From positions 63,193-127,192 of the forward strand of contig NZ_LMMT01000001.1 in NCBI RefSeq assembly GCF_001422365.1: a stretch of 64,000 bases of DNA, read 5' to 3'. The notes under the pieces are model-generated. The model was not told where the DNA came from. It worked only from the letters and a program-made list of their open reading frames with translations, and searched no databases. Source of the DNA: Pseudorhodoferax sp. Leaf265 (GTDB lineage Bacteria; Pseudomonadota; Gammaproteobacteria; Burkholderiales; Burkholderiaceae_C). Position numbers and translations under genes: made by a program. Below are positions 27,637 through 38,302 of this stretch, in pieces; within the stretch, counting starts at the first letter, position 1; each line of letters opens with the position of its first letter.

Positions 27637-29673
27637 ATGACCAAGCAAACCCTGTCCTTCCAGGCCGAAGTGGCCCAGCTGCTGCACCTCGTCACGCACG
27701 CGCTGTACTCCAACCCCGAGATCTTCGTGCGCGAGCTGATCTCCAACGCTTCGGACGCCTGCGATAAGCTGCGCTTCGAAGCGCTGAACGACGGCAAGCT
27801 GTATGAGGACGCGCCCAACCTGGAGGTGCGTGTCTCCTTCGACAAGGCCGCCAAGACCGTGACCATCACCGACAACGGCATCGGCCTGTCGGAAGCCGAG
27901 GCGATTGCCAACCTGGGCACCATCGCCAAGAGCGGCACCAAGGAGTTCATGGGCAAGCTGTCGGGCGACCAGAAGGTCGACGCACAGTTGATCGGCCAGT
28001 TCGGCGTGGGCTTCTACTCGGGCTTCATCGTCGCCGACAAGATCACCGTGGAATCGCGCCGCGCCGGGCTGCCGGCCGACCAGGGCGTGCGCTGGGTGTC
28101 CGGCGGCACGGGCGACTTCGAGGTCGAGAGCATCACGCGTGCCGCGCGCGGCACCAGCGTCACGCTGCACCTGCGCCCCGATGCCGAGGAATACCTCAAC
28201 ACCTGGAAGCTCAAGTCCATCATCGCCAAGTACTCCGACCACATCTCCCTGCCCATCCTGATGCGCAAGGAAGAGTGGAAGGAAGGCGAGGACAACAAGG
28301 GCGGCGACATGGTCCTCACCGACGAATGGGAGACCGTCAACAAGGCCACCGCCCTGTGGTCGCGCCCCAAGAAGGACATCACGGCCGAGGAATACGCCGA
28401 GTTCTACAAGCAGATCAGCTACGACCACGAGGCTCCGCTGGCCCACTCGCACAACCGCGTGGAAGGCGGCACCGAGTACACGCAGCTGCTCTACATCCCC
28501 GGCAAGGCGCCGATGGACATGTGGAACCGCGACAAGAAGGGCGGGCTCAAGCTCTACGTCAAGCGGGTCTTCATCATGGACGAGGCCGAGGCGCTGCTGC
28601 CGAGCTACCTGCGCTTCGTCAAGGGCGTGGTCGATTCGGCCGATCTGCCGCTCAACGTGAGCCGCGAGCTGCTGCAGGAAAGCCGCGATGTGCGGGCCAT
28701 CCGCGACGGCAACACGCGCCGCGTGCTGTCCATGCTAGAAGACCTGGCCAAGAAACAGAAGACCGCGCCCGAGAGCCAGGAGGGCAAGATCGACGTGGGC
28801 TCGGGCGACGCCGTGCCGGCCCCCGAGCCGACCGAGGCGCTGAACGACGATGTGAGCGACGTGGTCGACAAGACCGCCACGGCCGCCGATGCCGCCGCGC
28901 AGTTCGCCGACGAATCGGACAAGTACGCGCGCTTCTACGCCGAGTTCGGCTCGGTGCTCAAGGAAGGCCTGGGCGAGGACTTCGCCAACCGCGAACGCCT
29001 GGCCAAGCTGCTGCGCTTCGCGAGCACGCAGTCCGATGCCGTCACGGTCTCCTTCGCCGACTACAAGAGCCGCATGAAGGAAGGCCAGGAGGCCATTTAC
29101 TACATCACCGCCGACACGCTGGCCGCGGCCAAGAACAGCCCGCAACTCGAGGTCTTCAAGAAGAAGGGCATCGAGGTGCTCTTGATGACCGACCGCGTGG
29201 ACGAGTGGGCGCTGAACTACCTCACCGAGTTCGACGGCACGCCGCTGCAGTCGGTCGCCAAGGGCGCCGTGGACCTGGGCAAGCTGCAGGACGAGGACGA
29301 GAAGAAGGCCGCCGAAGAGGCCGCCGAGACCTTCAAGCCGCTGCTGGCCAAGCTCAAGGAAGCGCTCAAGGACAAGGCCGAGGATGTGCGCGTGACCACG
29401 CGCCTGGTGGATTCCCCGGCCTGCCTGGTGGTGCAGGACCACGGCATGAGCACCCAACTGGCCCGCATGCTCAAGCAGGCCGGCCAGAGCGCGCCCGAGG
29501 TCAAGCCCGTGCTGGAAGTCAACGCCGAGCACCCGCTGGTCAAGAAGCTGGACGGCTCCGTGCACTTCCACGACCTGGCCCACATCCTGTTCGACCAGGC
29601 GCTGCTGGCCGAAGGCGGACTGCCGGACGATCCCGCGGCCTACGTGCGCCGTGTGAACGCCTTGCTGGCCTGA
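27637..29673 (+). CDS. htpG: Chaperone protein HtpG (Hsp90) with an acidic middle insertion
   Basis: 678 residues from the ATG at 27637 ([17 protein letters not shown]). The N-terminal ATPase is intact: [40 protein letters not shown]. The middle domain has [20 protein letters not shown]. Between [10 protein letters not shown] and YARFYAEFG, where E. coli HtpG has a few residues, there is an insertion of about 53 residues (about 376-428) rich in Asp, Glu and Ala; this accounts for the length over the usual ~624. C-terminal domain and dimer interface are present. A sigma-32-like promoter precedes it. The role of the insertion is unknown. Confidence 0.95.
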   Translation: MTKQTLSFQAEVAQLLHLVTHALYSNPEIFVRELISNASDACDKLRFEALNDGKLYEDAPNLEVRVSFDKAAKTVTITDNGIGLSEAEAIANLGTIAKSGTKEFMGKLSGDQKVDAQLIGQFGVGFYSGFIVADKITVESRRAGLPADQGVRWVSGGTGDFEVESITRAARGTSVTLHLRPDAEEYLNTWKLKSIIAKYSDHISLPILMRKEEWKEGEDNKGGDMVLTDEWETVNKATALWSRPKKDITAEEYAEFYKQISYDHEAPLAHSHNRVEGGTEYTQLLYIPGKAPMDMWNRDKKGGLKLYVKRVFIMDEAEALLPSYLRFVKGVVDSADLPLNVSRELLQESRDVRAIRDGNTRRVLSMLEDLAKKQKTAPESQEGKIDVGSGDAVPAPEPTEALNDDVSDVVDKTATAADAAAQFADESDKYARFYAEFGSVLKEGLGEDFANRERLAKLLRFASTQSDAVTVSFADYKSRMKEGQEAIYYITADTLAAAKNSPQLEVFKKKGIEVLLMTDRVDEWALNYLTEFDGTPLQSVAKGAVDLGKLQDEDEKKAAEEAAETFKPLLAKLKEALKDKAEDVRVTTRLVDSPACLVVQDHGMSTQLARMLKQAGQSAPEVKPVLEVNAEHPLVKKLDGSVHFHDLAHILFDQALLAEGGLPDDPAAYVRRVNALLA

Positions 29674-29687
29674 GGGTCCAAGCCTCC

Positions 29688-30044
29688 ATGACCCACGCCA
29701 CCCGCCTCCTCGCCGCCCTCGCGGGCACCATCGTGCTGGGGGGTTGCGCGGCCGGTGTGGGCATCAGCGTTCCGGTGTTTCCGGGCGTCTCGCTGGGCGT
29801 GGGCGTGGGCTCGGGCGGCAATGTCAACGTCGGCGTGGGCACCGGCGTCGGGCCGGTTGGCGTGGGCGTGGGCGTCAACCAGCGCGGCCAGGTGTCGGCG
29901 GGTGCCGGGGTCGGCGTCAGCACGGGCGTGGGCGGTGGCGCGCGCGTCGGTGCCGGCGTGGGCACCGGCACCGTGATCTACGATCCGAAGGACCGGCGGA
30001 ACCCGCCGGCCAACACGAACGCCGACAACGTCGGCGGTCCCTAG
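29688..30044 (+). CDS. Small lipoprotein with Gly-Val repeats
   Basis: 118 residues. Signal peptide with a lipobox (LGGC), then almost entirely Gly-Val dipeptides with Ser, Asn and Ala (GVGVGSGGNVNVGVGTG, SAGAGVGVSTGVGGG), ending with a short polar tail (YDPKDRRNPPANTNADN). The regular two-residue pattern suggests a beta-rich or flexible surface layer; no known family. It starts 14 bp after htpG and may be read with it, but need not be functionally linked. Confidence 0.75.
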   Translation: MTHATRLLAALAGTIVLGGCAAGVGISVPVFPGVSLGVGVGSGGNVNVGVGTGVGPVGVGVGVNQRGQVSAGAGVGVSTGVGGGARVGAGVGTGTVIYDPKDRRNPPANTNADNVGGP

Positions 30045-30047
30045 CGT

Positions 30048-31094
30048 TCAGGCGCTCAGCGGCGCCTCGTCCATCGCCTCGATCTGGTCCTGCAGCACCA
30101 CGACCTGGCCCTGCCAGTAATCGCTGCTGCCGAACCACGGGAAATTCGCCGGAAAGCTCGGATCGCTCCAGCGCCGCGCCAGCCAGGCGCTGTAGTGGAT
30201 CAGGCGCAGCGTGCGCAGCGGCTCGATCAGCGCCAGCTCGCGCCGGTCGAACTCGCGGAACTGCTCGTAGCCGTCCAGCAGACCCGACAGCTGCAGCGTG
30301 CGCTGCCTGCGGTCGCCCGACAGCAACATCCAGAGGTCCTGCACCGCAGGACCCATGCGGGCGTCGTCCAGGTCCACGAAATGCGGGCCGCCGCCGGGCC
30401 GGTCGGTCGGCGTCCAGAGGATGTTGCCGGGATGGCAGTCGCCGTGCAGCCGCAGGCTGGCGATGCCACCGGCCCGGCCGACCTGCCCGAGCGCGCTGGC
30501 CTGCACGCGCGCCAGGGCCTCGGTGCACACGCGCTCCCAGTCGGCCTGCACATCCAGCGGCACCATGTCATGGCCGAGCAGCCAGTCACGCGATGCGGTG
30601 CCGAAGCTCTGCAGGTCCAGCACCGGGCGCTCCACGAACGGCCGCACGGCGCCCACGCTGTGGATGCGGGCGAGGAAGCGGCCAATCCATTCCAGCACCT
30701 CGAAGTCGTCGAGTTCGGGTGTGCGGCCGCCACGTCGCGGGCTCACGGCGAACCAGAAGTCCTCGAAGCGGTGCAGCGTGGCGCCGCCGATGGCCAGCGG
30801 CCCGACGGCCGGCACTTCGGCCTGTTCCAGTTCCGCTGCGAAGGCGTGCTCCTCCAGGATCTGCGCCTCGCTCCAGCGGCCAGGGCGGTAGAACTTGGCG
30901 ACCACCGTCTCGGAGACGCCGTCGGGGGCGCTTTGCAGCTGCACCTGGTAGACGCGGTTCTCGTAGGAGCTCAACGCCATGAGCCGGCCGTCGCCGACCA
31001 GACCGATGGTGTCCAGCGCATCGAGCACCCGGTCGGGCGTGAGGCTGTCGTAGGGGTGGCGCGATGCGTCCGTGAAGAGGGTGTCGGAAGACAT
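30048..31094 (-). CDS. srkA: Stress response serine/threonine kinase SrkA (YihE)
   Basis: 348 residues from the ATG at 31094 (MSSDTLFTDASRHPY). The aminoglycoside-phosphotransferase-like kinase fold shows LRLHGDCHPGNILWT (catalytic loop with Asp) and HFVDLDDARMGPAVQDLW (metal-binding Asp). Family proteins (YihE/RdoA) protect cells against stress-induced death in E. coli. Its stop lies 3 bp from the stop of the convergent Gly-Val lipoprotein gene, so the two are not co-transcribed. Confidence 0.93.
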   Translation of the reverse strand: MSSDTLFTDASRHPYDSLTPDRVLDALDTIGLVGDGRLMALSSYENRVYQVQLQSAPDGVSETVVAKFYRPGRWSEAQILEEHAFAAELEQAEVPAVGPLAIGGATLHRFEDFWFAVSPRRGGRTPELDDFEVLEWIGRFLARIHSVGAVRPFVERPVLDLQSFGTASRDWLLGHDMVPLDVQADWERVCTEALARVQASALGQVGRAGGIASLRLHGDCHPGNILWTPTDRPGGGPHFVDLDDARMGPAVQDLWMLLSGDRRQRTLQLSGLLDGYEQFREFDRRELALIEPLRTLRLIHYSAWLARRWSDPSFPANFPWFGSSDYWQGQVVVLQDQIEAMDEAPLSA

Positions 31095-31144
31095 CGCGCG
31101 ATTGTCGCCGGGCACCTGCCGCGCTGGCGGCTGCCCTGCCGGCG

Positions 31145-31567
31145 TCAGACCAGCGTGATCTCGACCGGGATGTTGCCGCGCGTGGCGTTGGAGTACGGGC
31201 ACACGCCGTGGGCGGCGTCCACCAGCGCCTGGGCGGCTTCGCGCTCCATGCCCGGCAGCGAGACCTTCAGGCGCACGGCGATGCCGTAGCCCTTGGCGGT
31301 CGGGCCCAGGTCGACTTCGGCGTCCACGGCCACGTCGGCCGGCACGGTGATCTTCTTCATGCCGCCCACGGCCTTCATGGCGCCGATGAAGCAGGCGGAG
31401 TAGCCGATCGCGAACAGCTGCTCGGGGTTGGTGCCGGTGCCCGAGGTGCCGGGGGAGCTCAGCTTGACGTCGAGCTTGCCGTCGGACGACTTGCCGGCGC
31501 CGCCATCACGGCCGCCCGTGGTGTGGGATTGGGCGGTGTACAGAACCTTGTCGAGCGTGGTGGTCAT
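31145..31567 (-). CDS. ohr: Organic hydroperoxide resistance protein
   Basis: 140 residues. Ohr/OsmC fold with the two redox Cys, Cys59 in LFAIGYSACFIGAM and Cys123 in HGVCPYSNATRGNI, which reduce organic hydroperoxides with lipoylated protein or other thiols as donors. The N-terminal TAQSHTTGGRDGGAGKSSDG is typical of Ohr rather than OsmC. It follows ohrR by 54 bp on the same strand and is probably induced through OhrR. Confidence 0.96.
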   Translation of the reverse strand: MTTTLDKVLYTAQSHTTGGRDGGAGKSSDGKLDVKLSSPGTSGTGTNPEQLFAIGYSACFIGAMKAVGGMKKITVPADVAVDAEVDLGPTAKGYGIAVRLKVSLPGMEREAAQALVDAAHGVCPYSNATRGNIPVEITLV

Positions 31568-31621
31568 GGTGACTCCTGGGGGTAGGTGCTTCGGTCGAAG
31601 CGGTTGGGGTGAAACGGATGA

Positions 31622-32068
31622 TCAGGCGATGCGGTCGCGCAGCGTACGCACCTGCTGTGTCAATTCGGAGATCTCGGCCAGCGTGCACTGGCTGGCCTCG
31701 AGCACGCAGCCGGGGATGGCCATCGCGCGGGCCTTGAGCTTGCGGCCGGCCGGCGTGAGGTGCACGTGCACACGGCGCTCGTCCTCGGCCGCGCGCTCGC
31801 GCTGCACCAGGCCGGCGGCCTCCAGGCGCTTGAGCAGCGGCGTGAGCGTGCCGGAATCCAGCCGCAGCCGCTCGCCCAGCGCGGAGACCATGGGGCCGTC
31901 CTGCTCCCACAGCACCAGCATGGCCAGGTACTGCGGATAGGTCAGGCCCAGCGGCTCCAGCAGCGGCTTGTAGAGCTTGGTCATCGCCAGCGAGGCGGAG
32001 TACAGCGCAAAACACAGCTGGTGGTCCAGCTGCAATGCCTGTTCGCCGAGAGCGGGGTTCGATGCCAT
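31622..32068 (-). CDS. ohrR: MarR family organic-hydroperoxide sensor OhrR
   Basis: 148 residues from the ATG at 32068 (MASNPALGEQALQLD). The peroxide-sensing Cys is Cys19 in LDHQLCFALYSASLA, the normal position, and the winged-helix DNA-binding part is LGERLRLDSGTLTPLLKRLEAAGLVQRERAAEDERRVH. A further Cys pair near the C-terminus (PGCVLEASQC) could form an intersubunit disulfide as in two-Cys OhrR. It likely represses itself and ohr through the two operators just upstream. Confidence 0.95.
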   Translation of the reverse strand: MASNPALGEQALQLDHQLCFALYSASLAMTKLYKPLLEPLGLTYPQYLAMLVLWEQDGPMVSALGERLRLDSGTLTPLLKRLEAAGLVQRERAAEDERRVHVHLTPAGRKLKARAMAIPGCVLEASQCTLAEISELTQQVRTLRDRIA

Positions 32069-32085
32069 GGGCTGAATTCTAATTC

Positions 32086-32113
32086 GCAATTCAATTGCGC
32101 GCAATTCAATTGC
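32086..32113. promoter_or_regulatory. Tandem OhrR operators
   Basis: Two copies of GCAATTCAATTGC, a palindrome around a central C, lie at 32086-32098 and 32101-32113, 15 bp centre to centre and 18 bp before the ohrR start. The AATT-centred symmetry is like known OhrR boxes. Position over the ohrR promoter supports autorepression. Confidence 0.85.
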
Positions 32114-32145
32114 TGGTAACAAAATGCAAGCCGCCCCCGATGGGT

Positions 32146-32628
32146 TCAGCCCAGGAGGTCCAGCAGGCGTGCCAGGGCGTGGCGCACGGTGGCAGCCCGC
32201 ACGGCCGCGCGGTCGCCAGCGAAGCACTGCACCTCGGTGTGGATGCCGCCCGGCAGCGCCCAGCCGAACCAGACCGTGCCGACCGGTTTTTCGGCGCTGC
32301 CACCACCCGGGCCGGCCACGCCGGTCACCGCCACGGCCAGCTGCGCATGGGCGTGCCGCACCGCGCCTTGCGCCATGGCCCGCGCCACCGGTTCGCTGAC
32401 GGCCCCGTGCGCCACGATCAGCGCGGCATCCACCCCCAGCAGTTCGGTCTTGGCAGCGTTGGAGTAGCTCACGAAGCCACGCTCGAACCAGTCGCTGGAG
32501 CCCGCCAGGTCGGTGCAGGCGCCCGCGATCAGGCCGCCGGTGCAGCTCTCGGCCGTGGCCAGCATCAGGCCGCGCGCACGCAGCACCTCGGCCAGGCGCG
32601 CGACCTGCGCATTGACAGATTCAGTCAC
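32146..32628 (-). CDS. pncC: Nicotinamide-nucleotide amidase (CinA C-terminal domain, PncC)
   Basis: 160 residues from a GTG whose GTGA overlaps the TGA of pgpA. A single CinA/PncC domain with LATAESCTGGLIAGACTDLAG and VTGVAGPGGGSAEKPVGTVWF. It deamidates nicotinamide mononucleotide to nicotinate mononucleotide in NAD recycling. The N-terminal competence-type half of full CinA is absent. It is translationally coupled to pgpA. Confidence 0.93.
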   Translation of the reverse strand: MTESVNAQVARLAEVLRARGLMLATAESCTGGLIAGACTDLAGSSDWFERGFVSYSNAAKTELLGVDAALIVAHGAVSEPVARAMAQGAVRHAHAQLAVAVTGVAGPGGGSAEKPVGTVWFGWALPGGIHTEVQCFAGDRAAVRAATVRHALARLLDLLG

Positions 32629-33173
32629 CACATCCACCTCCAAAGGGCAAAGACCAGCAGCGTGCAGAACGCCGCCACCAGGTCGTCGAACAGGATGCCG
32701 AAGCCGCCACGCGCACCGAAGCCCTTGAATTGGCGGTCGGCCCAGGCCACCGGGCCGGGCTTGGCTGCATCGAAGAAGCGGAACAGCGCGAACGCGGCCA
32801 GCTGGCCCCAGAAGCCCGTGGGCATGACCAGCCACAGCACGAGCCAGAAGGCCACCACCTCGTCCCAGACGATGGCACCGGGGTCGGCCACGCGCAGGTG
32901 GCGCGCGCACACCGTGCAGGCCCACCAGCCCAGCGGAAGCGACAGCGCGATGACCCAGCCGATCTGCGCCGCATCGAGCCGGCTGTGCATCACCCAGTAG
33001 GCCAGCCAGGCCCACAGCGTGCCAGCGGTGCCGGGCGCCTTGGGCGAGAGGCCCGAGCCGAAGCCCAACGCGATCCAGTGCGCCGGATGCGACAGCATGA
33101 AACGCGCCGTTGGCCGCAGAATCGGCGCGCGCAGCGCCGGGTCGGGCGCGGAGACAGCAGAGTCGGTCGTCAT
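32625..33173 (-). CDS. pgpA: Phosphatidylglycerophosphatase A
   Basis: 182 residues from the ATG at 33173 (MTTDSAVSAPDPALR). Membrane protein with the PgpA signature parts GFGSGLSPKAPGTAGTLWA and VWDEVVAFWLVLWL; the acidic residues coordinate the metal that helps remove the phosphate from phosphatidylglycerophosphate. The last segment (GGFGILFDDLVAAFC) is conserved. It precedes pncC with overlapping stop and start. Confidence 0.93.
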   Translation of the reverse strand: MTTDSAVSAPDPALRAPILRPTARFMLSHPAHWIALGFGSGLSPKAPGTAGTLWAWLAYWVMHSRLDAAQIGWVIALSLPLGWWACTVCARHLRVADPGAIVWDEVVAFWLVLWLVMPTGFWGQLAAFALFRFFDAAKPGPVAWADRQFKGFGARGGFGILFDDLVAAFCTLLVFALWRWMW

Positions 33174-33246
33174 GGAATGCCGGCGATGGTAGCCGCGCGT
33201 GCCACCGGCCGAGCTGCGCGCCGCGCCTGTTCTTCGCCCCCACACC

Positions 33247-34785
<1,539 letters not shown>

Positions 34786-34789
34786 GAGC

Positions 34790-35332
34790 ATGCGCGACCT
34801 GCCCAAGGCCGCGCTCGAACGCGCGATCTTCGTGGAGTTCGCGCAGCGCTGGCGCGCCGACATCGACCTGGCCTCGGTCGCCAGCGGCAACCCCAACGCG
34901 CGCGAGCCCGACATCCTGGCCAAGTCCAGCGAGAGCGACCAGCCGCTGGCCATCGAGCTCGTGCGCCTGACCGAGCAGGACAGCCAGATGCTGGCGCGTC
35001 AGGCGCCGCGGCTGCCGCCGGCCGATGCGCCGCCGGCCCGGCTGCCGCCCATGGCCAGCGCGGTCGACGCGTTCTCGCGCAAGTTCAAGAAGGCCGAGGC
35101 CGGCCTGTACGATGGCGTCGAGGCCAGCCGCCTGGAGCTGCTGGCCTGGTCCGACCACCTCGCCACGCCCTGGCCCCAGGTGCTGGTCAGCGCCGAGGTC
35201 TGGCTGACCCACTACGCCAGCGCCGATCACTTCGCGGCCATCTGGCTCTGGCGCCGGCCCGACTTCCCGGGCGACCCCGCGCAGTCGGCCTGGGTCTGGT
35301 CGCACGCCAAAGGCCTGCAGCGCTTCGGCTGA
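34790..35332 (+). CDS. Unknown protein
   Basis: 180 residues, starting 4 bp after the AMP-dependent synthetase gene. The sequence has no signal peptide or membrane segment: a helical N-terminus (LPKAALERAIFVEFAQRWRAD), a Pro-rich linker (PPADAPPARLPPMA) and a Trp-rich C-terminal half (WSDHLATPWPQVLVSAEVWL, AAIWLWRRPDFPGD). I recognise no family. Gene order suggests a link to the synthetase, but no function can be assigned. Confidence 0.7.
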   Translation: MRDLPKAALERAIFVEFAQRWRADIDLASVASGNPNAREPDILAKSSESDQPLAIELVRLTEQDSQMLARQAPRLPPADAPPARLPPMASAVDAFSRKFKKAEAGLYDGVEASRLELLAWSDHLATPWPQVLVSAEVWLTHYASADHFAAIWLWRRPDFPGDPAQSAWVWSHAKGLQRFG

Positions 35333-35401
35333 TTGCCCCATCGCGGTCTGCGGGCTTGGCGATCCGGCGATCATCGCGCCGCGACAACAAGGAACAAGAC
35401 G

Positions 35402-36769
35402 ATGGAACAGTTCGATCACGACCTGCTGGTGCTCGGCGGCGGCAGCGGCGGCGTGCGCGCCGCACGCATGGCGGCCCAGCGCGGCGCGCGCGTGGCGCTC
35501 GTGGAGGCCGCGGCACTCGGCGGCACCTGCGTGAACGTGGGCTGCATCCCCAAGAAGCTCTACAGCTATGCCGCCGGCTATGCCGAGGCCTTCGAGGAGG
35601 CCGCGGGTTTCGGCTGGCGCGTGCCCGAGCCGCGCTTCGACTGGGCCGCGCTCAAGGCCAACCGCGCCCAGGAGATCGGCCGGCTCAACGGCATCTACCG
35701 CGACCTGCTCAAGGGTGCGGGCGTCGAGGTCGTCGAGGGCTGGGGCCTGCTGGCGGACGCGCACACGCTGCAGGTCGGTCCGCGCCGGCTGACCGGGCGC
35801 CACATCCTCGTCGCGACGGGCGGCACGCCCTTCATGCCCGAGATCGCGGGACGCGAGCTGGCCCTGAGTTCCGACCAGATGTTCGACCTCGACCCCTTCC
35901 CCAGGCGGCTGGTGGTGGTGGGCGGCGGCTACATCGCCTGCGAGTTCGCGTCCATCTTCCGCGGGCTCGGGGCCGAGGTCACGCAGCTGCAACGCGGCGG
36001 CCGCATCCTGACCTCGTTCGACCAGGACATCAGCCGCTTCCTCGCCTCCGAGATGGGCAAGACCGGCATCGACCTGCGCTTGAACGCCCAGGTCGAACGC
36101 ATCGCCCGCACACCCAAGGGCCTGCACCTCACGCTGGCCGGTGGCGATCTGCTGGACGCCGACGCCGTGCTGTTCGCCACCGGCCGGCGCCCCAACACCG
36201 CCAACATCGGCCTGGAGGCGGCCGGCGTGCGGCTGGACGCGCAGGGCGCCGTGGTGGTGGATGCGCACTACCGCAGCAGCGCGCCGTCCATCTTCGCGCT
36301 GGGCGACGTGTCCACCGAGATGCAGCTGACGCCCGTGGCCACGGCCGAGGCCATGGCCTTGGTGGACCACCTGCTCGGCCCGGCGCCCGGCAAGGCCGCG
36401 CGCACGGTGTCCTACGAGTACATCCCGACGGCCGTCTTCACGCACCCGCCGGTCGGCACCGTGGGCTACACCGAGGAGGCCGCGCGCGCGAAGTTCGGCC
36501 GCGTCACGGTGTTCCGCACCGAGTTCAAGCCGCTGAAGCACACGCTGTCCGGACGCGGCGAGCGCACGCTCATGAAGCTCGTGGTCGATGCCGCGAGCGA
36601 CCGCGTGGTCGGCCTGCACATGGTGGGCGCGGACGCCGGCGAGATCGTGCAGGGCTTCGCCGTGGCGCTGCGCGCGGGCGCCACCAAGGCGGTGTTCGAC
36701 GGCACCATCGGCATCCACCCGACAGCCGCCGAGGAATTCGTGACCCTGCGGGAGCCCGCGCCCGAATAA
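35402..36769 (+). CDS. gor: Glutathione-disulfide reductase
   Basis: 455 residues. FAD motif LVLGGGSGGVRAARMAAQ at the N-terminus, redox pair Cys43/Cys48 in GGTCVNVGCIPKK, second nucleotide site VVVGGGYIACEFASIFRGLG, and dimer-domain end GTIGIHPTAAEEFVTLRE with the catalytic His. Uses NADPH to reduce glutathione disulfide. The active-site surroundings are of glutathione reductase, not lipoamide dehydrogenase, type. It stands 30 bp before amn. Confidence 0.94.
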   Translation: MEQFDHDLLVLGGGSGGVRAARMAAQRGARVALVEAAALGGTCVNVGCIPKKLYSYAAGYAEAFEEAAGFGWRVPEPRFDWAALKANRAQEIGRLNGIYRDLLKGAGVEVVEGWGLLADAHTLQVGPRRLTGRHILVATGGTPFMPEIAGRELALSSDQMFDLDPFPRRLVVVGGGYIACEFASIFRGLGAEVTQLQRGGRILTSFDQDISRFLASEMGKTGIDLRLNAQVERIARTPKGLHLTLAGGDLLDADAVLFATGRRPNTANIGLEAAGVRLDAQGAVVVDAHYRSSAPSIFALGDVSTEMQLTPVATAEAMALVDHLLGPAPGKAARTVSYEYIPTAVFTHPPVGTVGYTEEAARAKFGRVTVFRTEFKPLKHTLSGRGERTLMKLVVDAASDRVVGLHMVGADAGEIVQGFAVALRAGATKAVFDGTIGIHPTAAEEFVTLREPAPE

Positions 36770-36799
36770 GGCGTCGCCGGGGCGCTGCACAATGGGTGC

Positions 36800-38296
36800 A
36801 TGCCCTATCTGCCGCCCTTCATCGCCCCGACGCTCTACACCGACCCTGCCGCTGCGCTGGCGCAGGTCCAGCGCATCTACGCGCAGCAGATCGAGCATCT
36901 GCGCGAAGCCATGGCGCGCTTCGTGGCCGGCGAGACGCTGCCCGGCCATGTGCGGGCCTGCTACCCCTTCGTGCGCGTGCACACCGAGACGCTGTCGCGC
37001 GCCAAGGTCGAGGACGAGCTCGACCGTCTGGCCTACGGCTTCGTGGCCGGCGCCGGCCGCTTCGAGACCACGCTGACGCGGCCCGACCTGTACGGCAACT
37101 ACTACCTGGAGCAGTTCCGCCTGCTGCTGCAGAACCACCAGGTGCCGCTGGAGGTGGGCATCGGCAACCAGCCCATCCCGGTGCACTTCTCGTTCGCCGA
37201 GAACGACCATGTGGAAGGCAGCATGAGTGCGGAGCGCCGCGGCCTCATGCGCGACGTGTTCGACCTCCCCGACCTGGCGGCCATGGACGACGGCATCGCC
37301 AACGGCACCTACAACCCGCGCCCGGGCGAACCCCAGCCGCTGGCGCTGTTCACGGCGCCGCGCGTGGACTACTCGCTGCACCGGCTGCGCCACTACACCG
37401 GCACGGCACCCGAGTGGTTCCAGAACTTCGTGCTGTTCACCAACTACCAGTTCTACATCGACGAGTTCGTGCGCATGGGCCACGAGGCCATGGCCGACGA
37501 GAACAGCGAGTACATCGCCTTCATCGAACCGGGCAACGTGGTCACGCGCCGCAAGGACCTCGCGCCACAGGACATCGACGCCTTCGGCGCGCCGCCGCCG
37601 CGGCTGCCGCAGATGCCGGCCTACCACCTGATCCGGCCCGACCACACCGGCATCACCATGGTCAACATCGGCGTGGGCCCGGCCAACGCCAAGAACATCA
37701 CCGACCACATCGCCGTGCTGCGCCCGCACGCCTGGATCATGCTGGGCCACTGCGCCGGCCTGCGCAACACCCAGCAGCTGGGCGACTACGTGCTGGCCCA
37801 TGGCTACGTGCGCGAGGACCACGTGCTGGACGAGGAACTGCCGCTGTGGGTGCCGATCCCGGCGCTGGCCGAGATCCAGCTCGCGCTGGAGAAGGCCGTG
37901 CGCGACGTGACGAAGCTTGAGGGCCCGGAGCTCAAGGGCGTGCTGCGCACCGGCACCGTGGCCAGCACCGACAACCGCAACTGGGAGCTGCTGCCCGACA
38001 ACAAGGCCCAGCTGCGCTTCAGCCAGAGCCGCGCCGTGGCGCTGGACATGGAGAGCGCCACCATCGCCGCCAACGGCTTCCGCTTCCGCGTGCCCTACGG
38101 CACCTTGCTGTGCGTGTCCGACAAGCCGCTGCACGGCGAGATCAAGCTGCCCGGCATGGCCAACCACTTCTACCGCGAGCGCGTGGACCAGCACCTGCGC
38201 ATCGGCATCCGCGCGGCCGAGTTGTTGCGCGCCCAGGGCATCGACCAGCTGCACAGCCGCAAGCTGCGCAGCTTCGCGGAAGTGGCGTTCCAGTAA
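36800..38296 (+). CDS. amn: AMP nucleosidase
   Basis: 498 residues from the ATG at 36800 (MPYLPPFIAPTLYTD). The N-terminal Amn region (TDPAAALAQVQRIYAQQIEHL) leads to a phosphorylase-type catalytic domain with MVNIGVGPANAKNITDHIAV and LGHCAGLRNTQQLGDYVLAHGYVRED. It hydrolyses AMP to adenine and ribose-5-phosphate. Length matches the family (E. coli ~484). Followed by a diguanylate cyclase gene 6 bp later. Confidence 0.95.
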   Translation: MPYLPPFIAPTLYTDPAAALAQVQRIYAQQIEHLREAMARFVAGETLPGHVRACYPFVRVHTETLSRAKVEDELDRLAYGFVAGAGRFETTLTRPDLYGNYYLEQFRLLLQNHQVPLEVGIGNQPIPVHFSFAENDHVEGSMSAERRGLMRDVFDLPDLAAMDDGIANGTYNPRPGEPQPLALFTAPRVDYSLHRLRHYTGTAPEWFQNFVLFTNYQFYIDEFVRMGHEAMADENSEYIAFIEPGNVVTRRKDLAPQDIDAFGAPPPRLPQMPAYHLIRPDHTGITMVNIGVGPANAKNITDHIAVLRPHAWIMLGHCAGLRNTQQLGDYVLAHGYVREDHVLDEELPLWVPIPALAEIQLALEKAVRDVTKLEGPELKGVLRTGTVASTDNRNWELLPDNKAQLRFSQSRAVALDMESATIAANGFRFRVPYGTLLCVSDKPLHGEIKLPGMANHFYRERVDQHLRIGIRAAELLRAQGIDQLHSRKLRSFAEVAFQ

Positions 38297-38302
38297 GCCG
38301 CT

